Assembly: GCA_011620265.1 (NCBI GenBank)
Contig: WOZM01000299.1
Span: 1-54,435, forward strand
Origin: Paracoccaceae bacterium
Lineage (GTDB): Bacteria > Pseudomonadota > Alphaproteobacteria > Rhodobacterales > Rhodobacteraceae
DNA length: 54,435 nucleotides
Direction of reading: 5' to 3'
This document shows, in pieces, positions 24,894-33,454 of this stretch (position 1 is its first letter; each line of letters begins with the position of its first letter). Made by a program: the position numbers and the translations under genes. The notes below the pieces were generated by a model. It was not told the origin of the DNA. It was given only the letters and a program-made list of their open reading frames with translations, and made no database searches.

Positions 24894-27800
24894 TGCCCCG
24901 CCCCCGTTGCGATGGAGTTGCGGCGCGTGACCCAGAGCCCGGCCGCCGCCAGCGCCGCGAACCGGTCGCGCATGGCCTGAAGCGCGCCGGGATTCTCGCG
25001 CTCCATGAAGGCCACGACGTCCTCGCGGCCCAGCGTCGCGTCGTGGTAGAGGTCGAAAAGATGCGCCGGCACCGCGCGGGCGAGATGGGCGAAGGCGGCC
25101 ATGTGGTCGAGCGTCGCGGCGATTTCGGCCGCTCCCCGGAAGCCGTGGCGCAACATCCCGTCGGCCCAGTTCGGATTTGCCGCGCGAGCCCGGACCACGC
25201 GGCCGATTTCTTCGTTCAGCGTCCGGGCACGGGGCGCGTCGGGACGGGTCGCGTCGAGGTGATAGAGCGCCGGCGCCCCGCCCCCGAGTCGCGCCACGGC
25301 GGCGGCGAACCCGCCCTCGTGCGCGGCATAGTCGGAGGCAAGGAGGAGGTCGGTCTCCGCCAGGTCCTGCACGTGGACGAACCCGTCCGCCGCCCTGACC
25401 TGCGCTTCGAGCGCCGCGCGCGCGGGCTGCACCGCGCCCTTCGCGTCGATCGCCCATTCGGACCCTGCAAGCCAGGCCTCTCCCGCCGCGTGCTGCCCCT
25501 CGGTCCCGTAATCCTCGATCGCCTCGCCCATGGCGAGGCCGTAGAGCCCCGGCTTCGGCCCGAAGACGCGTGGCGTGGTCCGCGCGTAGGGATTGTCCTC
25601 CGGCGCCTCGTCCCGCGCCCCGAGTGCTGCGGCTGCGGCTTCGAAAAGCTGGGCGAGGCCGGGGAAAACGTCTCTGAACAGGCCCGAAACCCGCAAGGTC
25701 ACGTCGATGCGCGGGCGGCCGAGCAGCGCCAGCGGCACCACCTCGAAGCCCGAGACCCGCTCCGACCCCGCGTCCCATGCAGGCGCAAGGCCGGCGAGAT
25801 GCAGCGCCATCGCGAATTCTTCGCCCGCCGTCCGCATCGTGGCCGAGCCCCAGAGGTCCACGACCAGCGATTTCGGCCAGTCGCCGTGATCCTGAAGGTG
25901 CCGCCTCAGAAGTTCCTCGGCCAGCTTCACCCCCTGCGCATGGGCCGCGCGCGAGGGCACGGCGCGGGGATCGGTGGTGAAGAGGTTCCGCCCGGTCGGC
26001 AACACGTCCGAACGGCCCCGGAACGGCGACCCGGACGGGCCGCCATCGACCCGCCGGCCGCTCAGCGCCACCAGCAGTCCCGCGCGTTCCTCGGCCCCGC
26101 ACTGGCCGGCGCCGAAGACATGCAACCCGTCGCCATACTGGCTTTCCTTGATGTCGCAAACGAAACGGTCGATCCGGGTGATCGCCTCGGCGGGCGAGGC
26201 ATCCCCCGGAATGCCGAGATCGTCCTCGACCCCGCGTCCCCGCGCCTCGTCGCGGATCGACGCGATCAGCCGGTCGCGGCGGGCGGGGTCGAGCCCGTCA
26301 GCGGTGGAATATTCGTCGAGAAGCCGTTCGAGCCGGCCAAGATCCTCCGGCACCGCACTTGCCGCGAGGGGCGGCGGCAGGTGGCCGATGGTGACGGCGC
26401 CGATGCGGCGCTTGGCCTGCGCCGCCTCGCCGGGATCGTTGACGATGAAGGGATAGACGACCGGCAGATCGCCGGTCAGCGCCTCGGGCCAGCACTCCGC
26501 CGACAAGGCCACCGACTTGCCCGGCAGCCATTCCAGCGTCCCGTGGGCGCCGATATGGATCAGCGCGTGAACCCCTTGCGCCCGCAGCCAGAGATAGAAG
26601 GCGACATAGGCGTGGCGCGGGGTGCGGGCGAGGTCGTGGTAATCGTCGCCGCGCGTCGTCACCTCGCCCCGTTCGGGTTGCAGCGCGATGACGGCCTGCC
26701 CCCGCCGGACCGCGGCAAAGCGGAAGTGGCCGTCGCGGACCGACGGATCGGTCTGCGGGTCGCCCCAGGCGGCGAAAAGGGCCTCGCGAAGCGCCTCCGG
26801 AAGCGTCGAAACAGTGTCTTCATAGGCCGAAACCGGCCATTCCAGCGCCTCGACCATCAGCGCCGCGCCGAGATCCGCGCCTGCTTCGACGGCGTGGCCC
26901 TCGCCGGCCAATGCGCCAAGGATCGCCTCGGCCGAGGCGAGCGCGTCGAGGCCCACCGCATGGGCCAGCTGATGCGCCTTGCCGGGATAGGTGGACAGGA
27001 CCAGCGCCAGCCGGCGCTTCGCCGCCGTCGTCGCCGCCAGCCGGTGCCAGCCCGCCACCCGGTCGGCCACGGCGGCGATCCGGTCCGGGTCGGCGCGGTG
27101 GGCGAAGCGGGAATATTGCAGGTCGGGGTCCTTCCGCGACGGCTGCTTGAAGCTCGCGACGCCCGCGAAGATGCGGCCGTCGACCTCCGGCAGGACGACA
27201 TGCATCGCGAGATCGGCGGGCGAGAGCCCGCGTTCGGCGCCGGCCCAGTCCCTCTTCCGCGCCGTGGAGAGCGCCACCTGGAAGACCGGGCATCCCGGCG
27301 CGTCGAGCGGCGACGGCGCGCCGTCGGAACCCTTCGCCGAAAACGCCGTGGCGTTGACGATGGTCGCCGGGGCAAGGCGGACCAGTTCCGACCGGAGCCA
27401 TTCGGCCGCCGCCGGGTCCTTGAGGCTTGCGGCATAGGCGCCGATGGCGGCGAACCCGCGCGCCTCCAGCGCGGCGATCAGGGCATCCACAGGGTCGGTA
27501 TCGGCCGAGGTCAGGTAGGAGCGGTAGAAGGACACGACGGCGAGCGGGCGCGGAGGTCCCGGATCAAGTCCGGGACCACGTCGCGCATCGGGGCCGGCGA
27601 CGACACCCCTGCCCGGCAGATACCAGCCGAAGGCGGGCACCGTCTTGTCGCCCGCCACCGGCCCGGCATAAAGCCCGGCCGCCAGCGCCAACTGCTGCAA
27701 AGCCGCCTGCGCGGCCACCGCGCCGCCGGCGTCACAGAGCGTTTGCAGCCGGCGCAGGGTCGATTTCGGCAGCGTGGAGAGGGCATCGAGGCGCGCATCC

Positions 27801-28159
27801 TCGCGCCCGTCCGCCGGCAGGACGGCAAGCGCGATGTCCTGGCGGCGGGCAAGATCCTGCACCTGCGCGAGGCCGTAGGGCCAGTAGCTCTCCCCGCCGA
27901 TGAGCCGGATCAGGATGCCCCTGGCGCCGGACAGCGTCCGCTCGGCATAGGTATCGACCGACAGGGGATGCCTGAGCGCCACGAGGTTGGCGAGCCTCAG
28001 AGTCGGCAGCCCGCCACCCGCACGATGCCAGCCTGCCGCGAAGGCGCCAAGGTCGCTGTCGGAGAACGACAGCACCACCAGTTCGGCCGGGTCCTGGCCG
28101 AGATCGGTGGGCGTGTCGGTTTCCTCCAGCCCGTGACTTTCGCGGAAGACGACATGCAT
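24890..28159 (-). CDS. cobN: Cobaltochelatase subunit CobN
   Basis: The large subunit of the ATP-dependent, Mg-chelatase-like CobNST complex that inserts Co2+ into hydrogenobyrinate a,c-diamide. The 1089-aa length matches the shorter CobN group of Rhodobacter; Pseudomonas denitrificans CobN is about 1275. The start ATG 28159 gives MHVVFRESHGLEE. Conserved parts include VSFYRSYLTSADTDP, YHDLARTPRHAYVAFYLWL and the HIGAHGTLEWLPGKSVALS region. Near residues 194-201 the coding sequence is interrupted in frame by a palindromic element (27555-27577). CobS and CobT subunits are not in the window. Confidence 0.95.
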   Translation of the reverse strand: MHVVFRESHGLEETDTPTDLGQDPAELVVLSFSDSDLGAFAAGWHRAGGGLPTLRLANLVALRHPLSVDTYAERTLSGARGILIRLIGGESYWPYGLAQVQDLARRQDIALAVLPADGREDARLDALSTLPKSTLRRLQTLCDAGGAVAAQAALQQLALAAGLYAGPVAGDKTVPAFGWYLPGRGVVAGPDARRGPGLDPGPPRPLAVVSFYRSYLTSADTDPVDALIAALEARGFAAIGAYAASLKDPAAAEWLRSELVRLAPATIVNATAFSAKGSDGAPSPLDAPGCPVFQVALSTARKRDWAGAERGLSPADLAMHVVLPEVDGRIFAGVASFKQPSRKDPDLQYSRFAHRADPDRIAAVADRVAGWHRLAATTAAKRRLALVLSTYPGKAHQLAHAVGLDALASAEAILGALAGEGHAVEAGADLGAALMVEALEWPVSAYEDTVSTLPEALREALFAAWGDPQTDPSVRDGHFRFAAVRRGQAVIALQPERGEVTTRGDDYHDLARTPRHAYVAFYLWLRAQGVHALIHIGAHGTLEWLPGKSVALSAECWPEALTGDLPVVYPFIVNDPGEAAQAKRRIGAVTIGHLPPPLAASAVPEDLGRLERLLDEYSTADGLDPARRDRLIASIRDEARGRGVEDDLGIPGDASPAEAITRIDRFVCDIKESQYGDGLHVFGAGQCGAEERAGLLVALSGRRVDGGPSGSPFRGRSDVLPTGRNLFTTDPRAVPSRAAHAQGVKLAEELLRRHLQDHGDWPKSLVVDLWGSATMRTAGEEFAMALHLAGLAPAWDAGSERVSGFEVVPLALLGRPRIDVTLRVSGLFRDVFPGLAQLFEAAAAALGARDEAPEDNPYARTTPRVFGPKPGLYGLAMGEAIEDYGTEGQHAAGEAWLAGSEWAIDAKGAVQPARAALEAQVRAADGFVHVQDLAETDLLLASDYAAHEGGFAAAVARLGGGAPALYHLDATRPDAPRARTLNEEIGRVVRARAANPNWADGMLRHGFRGAAEIAATLDHMAAFAHLARAVPAHLFDLYHDATLGREDVVAFMERENPGALQAMRDRFAALAAAGLWVTRRNSIATGAGQ
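27555..27577. repeat. Palindromic element inserted in the cobN coding region
   Basis: GGTCCCGGA and TCCGGGACC form a perfect 9-bp inverted repeat around TCAAG. The element resembles the dispersed TCCCGGACTTGATCCGGGA-type palindrome known from many alphaproteobacterial genomes. Here it is translated in frame in cobN as a Gly/Pro/Asp/Arg-rich stretch. Confidence 0.65.
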
Positions 28160-28166
28160 CGCGGCG

Positions 28167-29216
28167 TCAGGCCTCCTGGACTTCGGGGAGCAGGACCGCG
28201 CGGATCGCGGCCGGATCGACATCGTCATGCTCGCCGATGACGACGAGTCGCGAGACGCGCGGGCTTTGCCCCCAGGGCCGGTCGTACTGGGCGCGGATGC
28301 GCTCGCCAACGGCCTGAACCAGAAGCCGCATCGGCTTGCCGGTGACAGCGACGTAGCCTTTCACCCGCAGGATCTTCTGTTCCCGCGCCAGCCGCACGAT
28401 CGCGGCGTTCAGTGCCTCGGGGTCCGAGACTTCGGGCAGGTCGATGACAACGGTATCGAAATCGTCGTGCTCGTGGTCGTCCGCACCGTCATGATGCGAG
28501 GGGCGCGCTGCAAGGTCGTCCTCGGCCGCGGCGTTCAGGCCGAGAATCACCTTCGGGTCGATGCGGCCCTCCTCCATCGCCAGGATAGGGACGGGCCGCG
28601 GTGCTTCGGCCTCGATCACCGCCCTCGCGGCGGCAAGTCCCGCCGCCCCGACAAGATCGGCCTTCGACAGGAGGACGAGATCGGCACAGGCGATCTGGTC
28701 CTCGAATACCTCCGACAAGGGCGTCTCATGGTCGAGGCTGTCGTCGGCCAGACGCTGCGCCTCGACCGCCGCCTCGTCGGGTGCGAAGCGGCCGGCCGCC
28801 ACGGCCTCGGCATCGGCAAGCGCGATGACGCCGTCCACCGTGATCCGCGAGCGGATCGCCGGCCAGTCGAAGGCTTTCAGGAGCGGCTTCGGCAGGGCGA
28901 GGCCCGAGGTCTCGATCAGGATGTGATCGGGCCGCTGCGGCAGGGCCATCAGCGCCTCGATCGTCGGGATGAAGTCGTCGGCGACAGTGCAGCAGATGCA
29001 GCCATTGGCCAGTTCGACGATATTCTCGGCCGGGCAGCTCTCGTCCGCGCAGCTTTTCAGGATATCGCCATCGACGCCAACGCTGCCGAATTCGTTGACC
29101 AGAACGGCAAGCCTCTTGCCCTGCGGATTGGCCATGAGATGACGGATCAGGGTCGTTTTCCCCGCACCGAGAAAGCCGGTGATGACGGTAACGGGGATCT
29201 TGGCTAGGTCGGACAT
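28167..29216 (-). CDS. cobW: CobW, GTPase metallochaperone of the G3E family
   Basis: G3E-family GTPase believed to deliver Co2+ to the CobNST chelatase. P-loop GFLGAGKTTL at 14-23, metal-binding CICC motif with Cys73, Cys75 and Cys76 in ANGCICCTV, and GTPase motif LSKADL. A His/Asp-rich stretch (HHDGADDHEHDDFD) precedes the C-terminal CobW domain, where RVKGYVAV is conserved. Length 349 aa. Seven bases separate it from cobN and none from the DUF1636 gene upstream, so all three should share the riboswitch-controlled transcript. Confidence 0.95.
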   Translation of the reverse strand: MSDLAKIPVTVITGFLGAGKTTLIRHLMANPQGKRLAVLVNEFGSVGVDGDILKSCADESCPAENIVELANGCICCTVADDFIPTIEALMALPQRPDHILIETSGLALPKPLLKAFDWPAIRSRITVDGVIALADAEAVAAGRFAPDEAAVEAQRLADDSLDHETPLSEVFEDQIACADLVLLSKADLVGAAGLAAARAVIEAEAPRPVPILAMEEGRIDPKVILGLNAAAEDDLAARPSHHDGADDHEHDDFDTVVIDLPEVSDPEALNAAIVRLAREQKILRVKGYVAVTGKPMRLLVQAVGERIRAQYDRPWGQSPRVSRLVVIGEHDDVDPAAIRAVLLPEVQEA

Positions 29217-29576
29217 TCAGCTCTCCATCGGGGGGATGCGGGCAAGCGATTGCTTGCGGAAGATCACCGGGCGCTCGCGCCACGGGACCAGCCCGTCAGG
29301 CGCGTTGGCATAGGCCGCGGCGCCGGCGAGGATATCGGCGACATGGCTGTCGGGGTCCATGCGGCCGTAGACATAGGACCAGCGGCCGGGCGCGCTGAGC
29401 GCGATGTTGCAACCGTGGTCGCAGGCCGAAAGGCATTCCACCGGAACGATGCGCACGCCCTCGGGTGCGCCGGCAGCCTCTAGAGCGGCCAGAAGCCGGG
29501 CGCCGGGGCGCGGTTCGTCCTCCGCAATGGGCTGGCCCATCCGGCAGGTGGTGCAGACATGAAGCGTCACGGTCAC
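29217..29576 (-). CDS. DUF1636 metal-binding protein, copy 2
   Basis: A 119-aa member of the same family as 16245-16571. Cys8-x2-Cys11 pairs with Cys48, Cys52 and Cys56 in ECLSACDHGCNIALS, again a thioredoxin-like [2Fe-2S] arrangement; the C-terminus SLARIPP echoes copy 1. Start GTG 29576 is behind AAAGGA; a GTG at 29570 is possible. It is the first gene after the second cobalamin riboswitch and directly abuts cobW, which points to a role in cobalt handling or in an electron-transfer step of B12 synthesis. Confidence 0.78.
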   Translation of the reverse strand: MTVTLHVCTTCRMGQPIAEDEPRPGARLLAALEAAGAPEGVRIVPVECLSACDHGCNIALSAPGRWSYVYGRMDPDSHVADILAGAAAYANAPDGLVPWRERPVIFRKQSLARIPPMES

Positions 29577-29679
29577 TCGGGCCGGTCCTTTCTCGGGCGC
29601 GGAAAGGGGCGGGCCTGCGGGGGTATCAGCCGATACCCGAGCCGGTCGCGGAACCCCCCGTCCGCCGTCACGTACCTCT

Positions 29680-29862
29680 CGCGCTGGCAGGTCTCCCGGC
29701 TTGCGGATGTCGGGGCGTCTGCCCCGGCGGCCCTCCCGCCTTCCCGGCATTTGCCAGTGGCTTCGGGGAACCTCTCCGGTCACGGTCGCGGGGGCGGCTG
29801 CGCTTCGGGATCGGACGACCGTCGGTCGCATTCCCCCTGTCGCATTCCCTCTTCGCCTGCCT
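29680..29862 (-). ncRNA. Cobalamin riboswitch controlling DUF1636-cobW-cobN and perhaps downstream cob genes
   Basis: The minus strand shows the B12 box CAAGCCGGGAGACCTGCC (29686-29703), GCCACTGG near 29754-29761, the GGGAAGGCGG segment and the CCCGCGACCG core near 29783-29797. The coupled gene string from DUF1636 down to cobA and the first DUF1636 copy may all be read from here. Boundaries are approximate. The 355-bp gap between DUF1636 and cobO is filled by this element and the cobO leader. Confidence 0.92.
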
Positions 29863-29882
29863 ATAAGACAGGAACCAGCGCC

Positions 29883-29903
29883 GCCTCACCTGAGGCATGA
29901 GGC
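29883..29903. promoter_or_regulatory. Dyad and direct repeat in the cobO leader
   Basis: GCCTCA-CC-TGAGGC is a perfect inverted repeat (29883-29896), followed after one base by another TGAGGC (29898-29903). It lies 29 bp upstream of the cobO start in a region outside the minus-strand riboswitch. It could be a small operator or hairpin; no matching regulator is known to me. Confidence 0.35.
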
Positions 29904-29931
29904 GCCCGCTTGTCAAGCAACGGAAGGGACC

Positions 29932-30564
29932 ATGGCCGCACCGAAACCGACCGATCCGGCAGAAGATGCCGCCCGACACGCGCAGAAGATGGCGAAGAAG
30001 AAGGCCGCCCGCGACAAGATCATGGCGACCAAGGAAGGCGAGAAGGGGCTGATCATCGTCCTGACCGGGGCGGGGAAGGGCAAGAGTTCGTCCGGATTCG
30101 GCATGATCCTGCGCTGCATCGCGCACGGGATGCCCTCGGCGGTCGTGCAGTTCATCAAGGGCGCCTGGGATACCGGCGAACGCAGGCTGATCGAGACGCA
30201 TTTCCCCGACCTCTGCCAGTTCCACGCGATGGGCGAGGGCTTCACCTGGGAAACCCAGGACAAGACCCGCGACATCGCCGCCGCCCGCGCCGGCTGGGAG
30301 AAGGCGAAGGAGCTGATCCGCGACGAGCGCAACCGCATGGTGCTTCTCGACGAGATCAACATCGCGCTGCGCTACGACTATCTCGACATCGCCGAGGTGG
30401 TGGCGTTCCTGAGAACCGAAAAACCGGCCATGACCCACGTCGTCCTGACCGGCCGCAACGCGAAGGAGGAACTCATCGACATCGCCGACCTCGTGACCGA
30501 GATGTCGCTGGTGAAGCATCCGTTCCGGTCCGGGATCAAGGGCCAGAAGGGCGTGGAGTTCTGA
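29932..30564 (+). CDS. cobO: Cob(I)yrinate a,c-diamide adenosyltransferase, CobO
   Basis: Transfers the 5'-deoxyadenosyl group from ATP to the reduced cobalt. The P-loop VLTGAGKGKSSSGFGMILR near 43-62 and the VVQFIKGAW segment are hallmarks of the CobO/BtuR/CobA(Salmonella) family. The N-terminal 35 residues are Lys/Ala-rich and cover the corrinoid as in homologues. Start ATG 29932 follows GGAAGGGA. Length 210 aa. It is divergent from the riboswitch-controlled operon, so its regulation is separate. Confidence 0.95.
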   Translation: MAAPKPTDPAEDAARHAQKMAKKKAARDKIMATKEGEKGLIIVLTGAGKGKSSSGFGMILRCIAHGMPSAVVQFIKGAWDTGERRLIETHFPDLCQFHAMGEGFTWETQDKTRDIAAARAGWEKAKELIRDERNRMVLLDEINIALRYDYLDIAEVVAFLRTEKPAMTHVVLTGRNAKEELIDIADLVTEMSLVKHPFRSGIKGQKGVEF

Positions 30565-30572
30565 GGGCAAGG

Positions 30573-30621
30573 CCGGGGGCGCCGCCCCCGGACCCCCGAG
30601 GTATTTTAACCACAATGAAAG
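30573..30621. repeat. Intergenic hairpin plus GAGGTATTT repeat, copy A
   Basis: CCGGGGGC-GCC-GCCCCCGG (30573-30591) forms an 8-bp stem just after the cobO stop. It is followed by GAGGTATTT (30598-30606) and CCACAATGAAAG (30610-30621). The same two blocks recur inverted at 30742-30766. The arrangement resembles a dispersed 3'-end repeat I recall from Rhodobacterales genomes. Confidence 0.6.
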
Positions 30622-30741
30622 AAAGATCGGGAATGACTGGCACCACGGTACAGGCGGAGGCGCCGATGACCGTCCACAGTGAAAGCACCCCGTCTCCCCG
30701 GATCTATCCGCCCGAGGCGGGGTGCCGACCGAGCCCTTGTC

Positions 30742-30766
30742 CTTTCATTGTGGCGACAAATACCTC
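30742..30766. repeat. GAGGTATTT repeat, inverted copy B
   Basis: CTTTCATTGTGG (30742-30753) and AAATACCTC (30758-30766) are the exact reverse complements of the two blocks of copy A. The pair could form a large cruciform or hairpin around the 120 bp between them. The intervening region (30622-30741) has no convincing gene. Confidence 0.6.
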
Positions 30767-30814
30767 CGCCGGAGGCTCCCTCGATCTGTCCATGCGCGAC
30801 GGCGGGAGGGAAGC

Positions 30815-32257
30815 GTGACGGCGTTGATGATCCAGGGCGCCGGCTCGAATGTCGGCAAGTCGCTGCTGGTCGCGGGGCTTTGCCGGGCGGCGCTGCGGCG
30901 CGGGCTTTCCGTGGCGCCCTTCAAGCCGCAGAACATGTCGAACAACGCCGCCGTGACCGTGGACGGCGGCGAGATCGGGCGGGCGCAGGCGCTGCAGGCC
31001 CTGGCCTGCGGGCTCGGGCCCCACACCGACATGAACCCGGTCCTCCTGAAGCCCGAAACCGACACGGGCGCTCAGGTGGTCGTGCAGGGCCGGCGGCTCA
31101 CGACGGTCCGTGCCAGAGACTATTCCGCCCTGAAACCGCAACTCCTGACCCCGGTTCTGGAGAGCTTCCGCCGCCTCGGGGCGGCCCACGACATCGTCAT
31201 CGTCGAGGGCGCGGGCAGCCCGGCCGAGGTCAACCTCCGCCAGGGCGACATCGCAAACATGGGCTTTGCCCGCGCGGCCGGCGTGCCGGTCGTCCTTGTC
31301 GGCGACATCGACCGGGGCGGCGTGATCGCCCAGATCGTCGGGACCCAGGCGGTTCTCGATCCGGGCGATGCCGCGATGGTGGCGGGCTTCCTCGTCAACA
31401 AGTTCCGCGGCGATCCGGCACTTTTCGACGACGGCTACCGGCTGATCGCGGCGCGGACCGGGTGGCGCGGCTACGGCGTCGTCCCCTATTTCGCGGATGC
31501 GTCGAAGCTGCCCGCCGAGGACGCGCTCGACCTTGGCGGGACGACCGGCGACGGACCGTTCAAGATCGCCTGCCTCGCGCTGTCGCGTATCGCGAATTTC
31601 GACGATCTCGACCCGCTGAAGCCGGAACCCTCGGTCAGCCTGACGATGGTGCGCGCCGGCGAGGCGATTCCCGGCGACGCGGCGCTGGTGATCCTGCCCG
31701 GATCGAAGTCGACCCGCGGCGATCTCGCCTATCTTCGGGAACAGGGCTGGGATATCGACATCGCCGCCCATGTGAGGCGGGGCGGGCATGTCCTCGGCAT
31801 CTGCGGCGGCTACCAGATGCTCGGGACGCGCATCGCCGATCCCGACGGGATCGAGGGCGCGCCGGGCGAAACGCCGGGCCTCGGGCTTCTCGACGTGGCG
31901 ACGACGATGAGCGCTGACAAGCGCCTGACCCGGACCGAGGCGACCCACGCCGCGACGGGCGCGCCGATGCAGGGCTACGAGATCCATATCGGCCGCACCG
32001 ACGGCCCCGACCGGGCGCGTCCCTTCGCGCAGGTCGAGGGAGAGCCGGAGGGCGCGGTGTCGGCCGATGGCCGTATCATGGGCAGCTACCTGCACGGAAT
32101 GTTCTCGGGCGACGCCTTCCGCGCCGCCTTCCTGAGACGTCTCGGCGCGCGCTCGACCGCAAACTATGGCGCAACCGTCGAGGCCACGCTCGACAGGCTT
32201 GCCGCACATCTCGAGGCCCATCTCGACGTCGAGGGCCTGCTCGCGCTCGCGCGCTGA
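30815..32257 (+). CDS. cobQ: Cobyric acid synthase, CobQ
   Basis: Amidates the b, d, e and g carboxylates of adenosylcobyrinate a,c-diamide with glutamine and ATP. ATPase motif [20 protein letters not shown] near 5-24 followed by [14 protein letters not shown]; glutaminase domain with nucleophile Cys in [12 protein letters not shown] near 330 and late His in SYLHGMF. Length 480 aa is typical. Start is GTG 30815, six bases after GGGAGGG; ATG 30827 is less well placed. Confidence 0.95.
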   Translation: MTALMIQGAGSNVGKSLLVAGLCRAALRRGLSVAPFKPQNMSNNAAVTVDGGEIGRAQALQALACGLGPHTDMNPVLLKPETDTGAQVVVQGRRLTTVRARDYSALKPQLLTPVLESFRRLGAAHDIVIVEGAGSPAEVNLRQGDIANMGFARAAGVPVVLVGDIDRGGVIAQIVGTQAVLDPGDAAMVAGFLVNKFRGDPALFDDGYRLIAARTGWRGYGVVPYFADASKLPAEDALDLGGTTGDGPFKIACLALSRIANFDDLDPLKPEPSVSLTMVRAGEAIPGDAALVILPGSKSTRGDLAYLREQGWDIDIAAHVRRGGHVLGICGGYQMLGTRIADPDGIEGAPGETPGLGLLDVATTMSADKRLTRTEATHAATGAPMQGYEIHIGRTDGPDRARPFAQVEGEPEGAVSADGRIMGSYLHGMFSGDAFRAAFLRRLGARSTANYGATVEATLDRLAAHLEAHLDVEGLLALAR

Positions 32258-32264
32258 GCCTTCG

Positions 32265-32483
32265 TCACCATCGGGAAATCGCGGCGGGGCGGAGGTCGGC
32301 ATTGCAGACCCGGATTACCCGCCAGTGCCGCGCATTGCCGAAAAAGGGGGCGAAGTCCATCGTCCGGCGAAGCCGTTCCGCAAGGCTCTCGGGCACGGGA
32401 TCGGCGCCGAAATGCCGGACGTCGCGCCGCCAGCGCAGGATCTGTGCCAGCACCTCGGCACATTCCGGGCCGAACTCCATCAT
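32265..32483 (-). pseudogene. bluB: Truncated bluB (5,6-dimethylbenzimidazole synthase), N-terminal third only
   Basis: BluB cleaves reduced FMN with O2 to make the lower ligand 5,6-dimethylbenzimidazole. Only 72 residues remain of about 210. They contain the typical N-terminal sequence LRWRRDVRHFGADPVPESL and MDFAPFFGNARHWRVIRV, then the frame ends after a short unrelated tail. The flavin-binding and catalytic parts are absent. The ATG at 32483 overlaps the stop of cobC, as expected for the last gene of a bluFEDCB operon. The cobQ 3' end lies seven bases away, so a deletion joined the two genes. The product is unlikely to be active. Confidence 0.8.
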
Positions 32484-33442
32484 CTCAGCGCCTGTTCGAG
32501 CCGCGCCCACTCCGCCTCGGACCCCGGCAGGCCGAGCCGCAGCCAGCGCTCCGAATAGGGAAAGATCCGCGACCAGATGCGGTTGCGGGCCAGCCGTTCC
32601 TGCGCCGCCGTCGCATTGCCGGTGTCGTAGAGGCGGAAGAGCGCGCAGCCGCCGACGAGCGCCCAGCCCGCCCACAGGGCCAGGCCGTCGATCCGGGCGG
32701 TTTCCGCCTGAAGGCGCGTAATCGTGGCGGCGGCCCATGCCCGGTCCGAAAGCGCCACGCGCCCGACCTCGATCGCGGCGCCGGCCACCGGCCAGGGTCC
32801 GGCCATCCCGGACAGCGCCGCGATCTCGGTCTTGTCCCCGAGGACGAACCCCAGCCGCAGCCCGGCAAGGCCGTAGAACTTGCCGAAGGAGCGGAGCACG
32901 AAGAGCCCCGGCCGTCCGGCCCTCGCGGCCAGCGACAGCTCTGGCGCCGGGTCGGCGAAGCTCTCGTCGACGACGAGGCGCCCCACATGGCCGGCGAGCG
33001 CCAGAAGCGCGTCCGGCTTCTGCCGCCGGCCGTCGGGATTGTTGGGATTGACGATGACGGCGAGGTCGGCGCCCGCCAGCGCCGCCGGATCGGCAACCTC
33101 CGTCACCTGCCAGCCCGCCGCCGCGAGCGATCCCGCATGTTCGTTGTAGGTCGGCCCGAGCACCCGCGCCCGGCCCGGCCGCCCGAGGCGCGGGATCATC
33201 TGGATCGCCGCCTGCGCGCCCGCGACCGGCAGGATCGCGGCGGGCGCCCCGTAGGCCGCCCGCGCCGCCGCGATCAGCGCCTCAGTCGCGGCCCGTGTCG
33301 GCAGCGCGGTCCAGGCCTCCGGCGGAAGCGGCGGCAGCGGATAGGGCACCCGGTTGATCCCGGTTGAGAGGTCGATCCACTCCCCGGCCCGGCCGCCGTA
33401 GCGCGCCATCGCGCCGTCGATATTGCCGCCGTGGTCGCGCAT
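32480..33442 (-). CDS. cobC: Threonine-phosphate decarboxylase / aminopropanol-phosphate synthesis, CobC (BluC)
   Basis: A PLP enzyme of fold type I (class I/II aminotransferase group) that decarboxylates L-threonine O-3-phosphate to (R)-1-amino-2-propanol phosphate, the linker of the nucleotide loop. PLP-binding Lys188 lies in LRSFGKFYGLAGLR, NPNNPDGR at 132-139 is the cofactor-binding Asn region and DESFAD at 159-164 holds the pyridine-contacting Asp. Length 320 aa. In the bluFEDCB arrangement it precedes bluB. Named cobD in Salmonella. Confidence 0.9.
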   Translation of the reverse strand: MRDHGGNIDGAMARYGGRAGEWIDLSTGINRVPYPLPPLPPEAWTALPTRAATEALIAAARAAYGAPAAILPVAGAQAAIQMIPRLGRPGRARVLGPTYNEHAGSLAAAGWQVTEVADPAALAGADLAVIVNPNNPDGRRQKPDALLALAGHVGRLVVDESFADPAPELSLAARAGRPGLFVLRSFGKFYGLAGLRLGFVLGDKTEIAALSGMAGPWPVAGAAIEVGRVALSDRAWAAATITRLQAETARIDGLALWAGWALVGGCALFRLYDTGNATAAQERLARNRIWSRIFPYSERWLRLGLPGSEAEWARLEQALR

Positions 33443-33454
33443 CGCCCCCCCTTG

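Noticed and set aside
24893-28240. A 1115-codon plus-strand open frame across cobN
   Set aside because: It runs antisense to cobN with the codon phase expected for a shadow frame; cobN has unmistakable family motifs along its whole length.
30622-30741. Possible small gene between the two GAGGTATTT repeats
   Set aside because: Short frames exist but lack a ribosome site and coding character; the upstream extension of the cobQ frame is better explained as leader.
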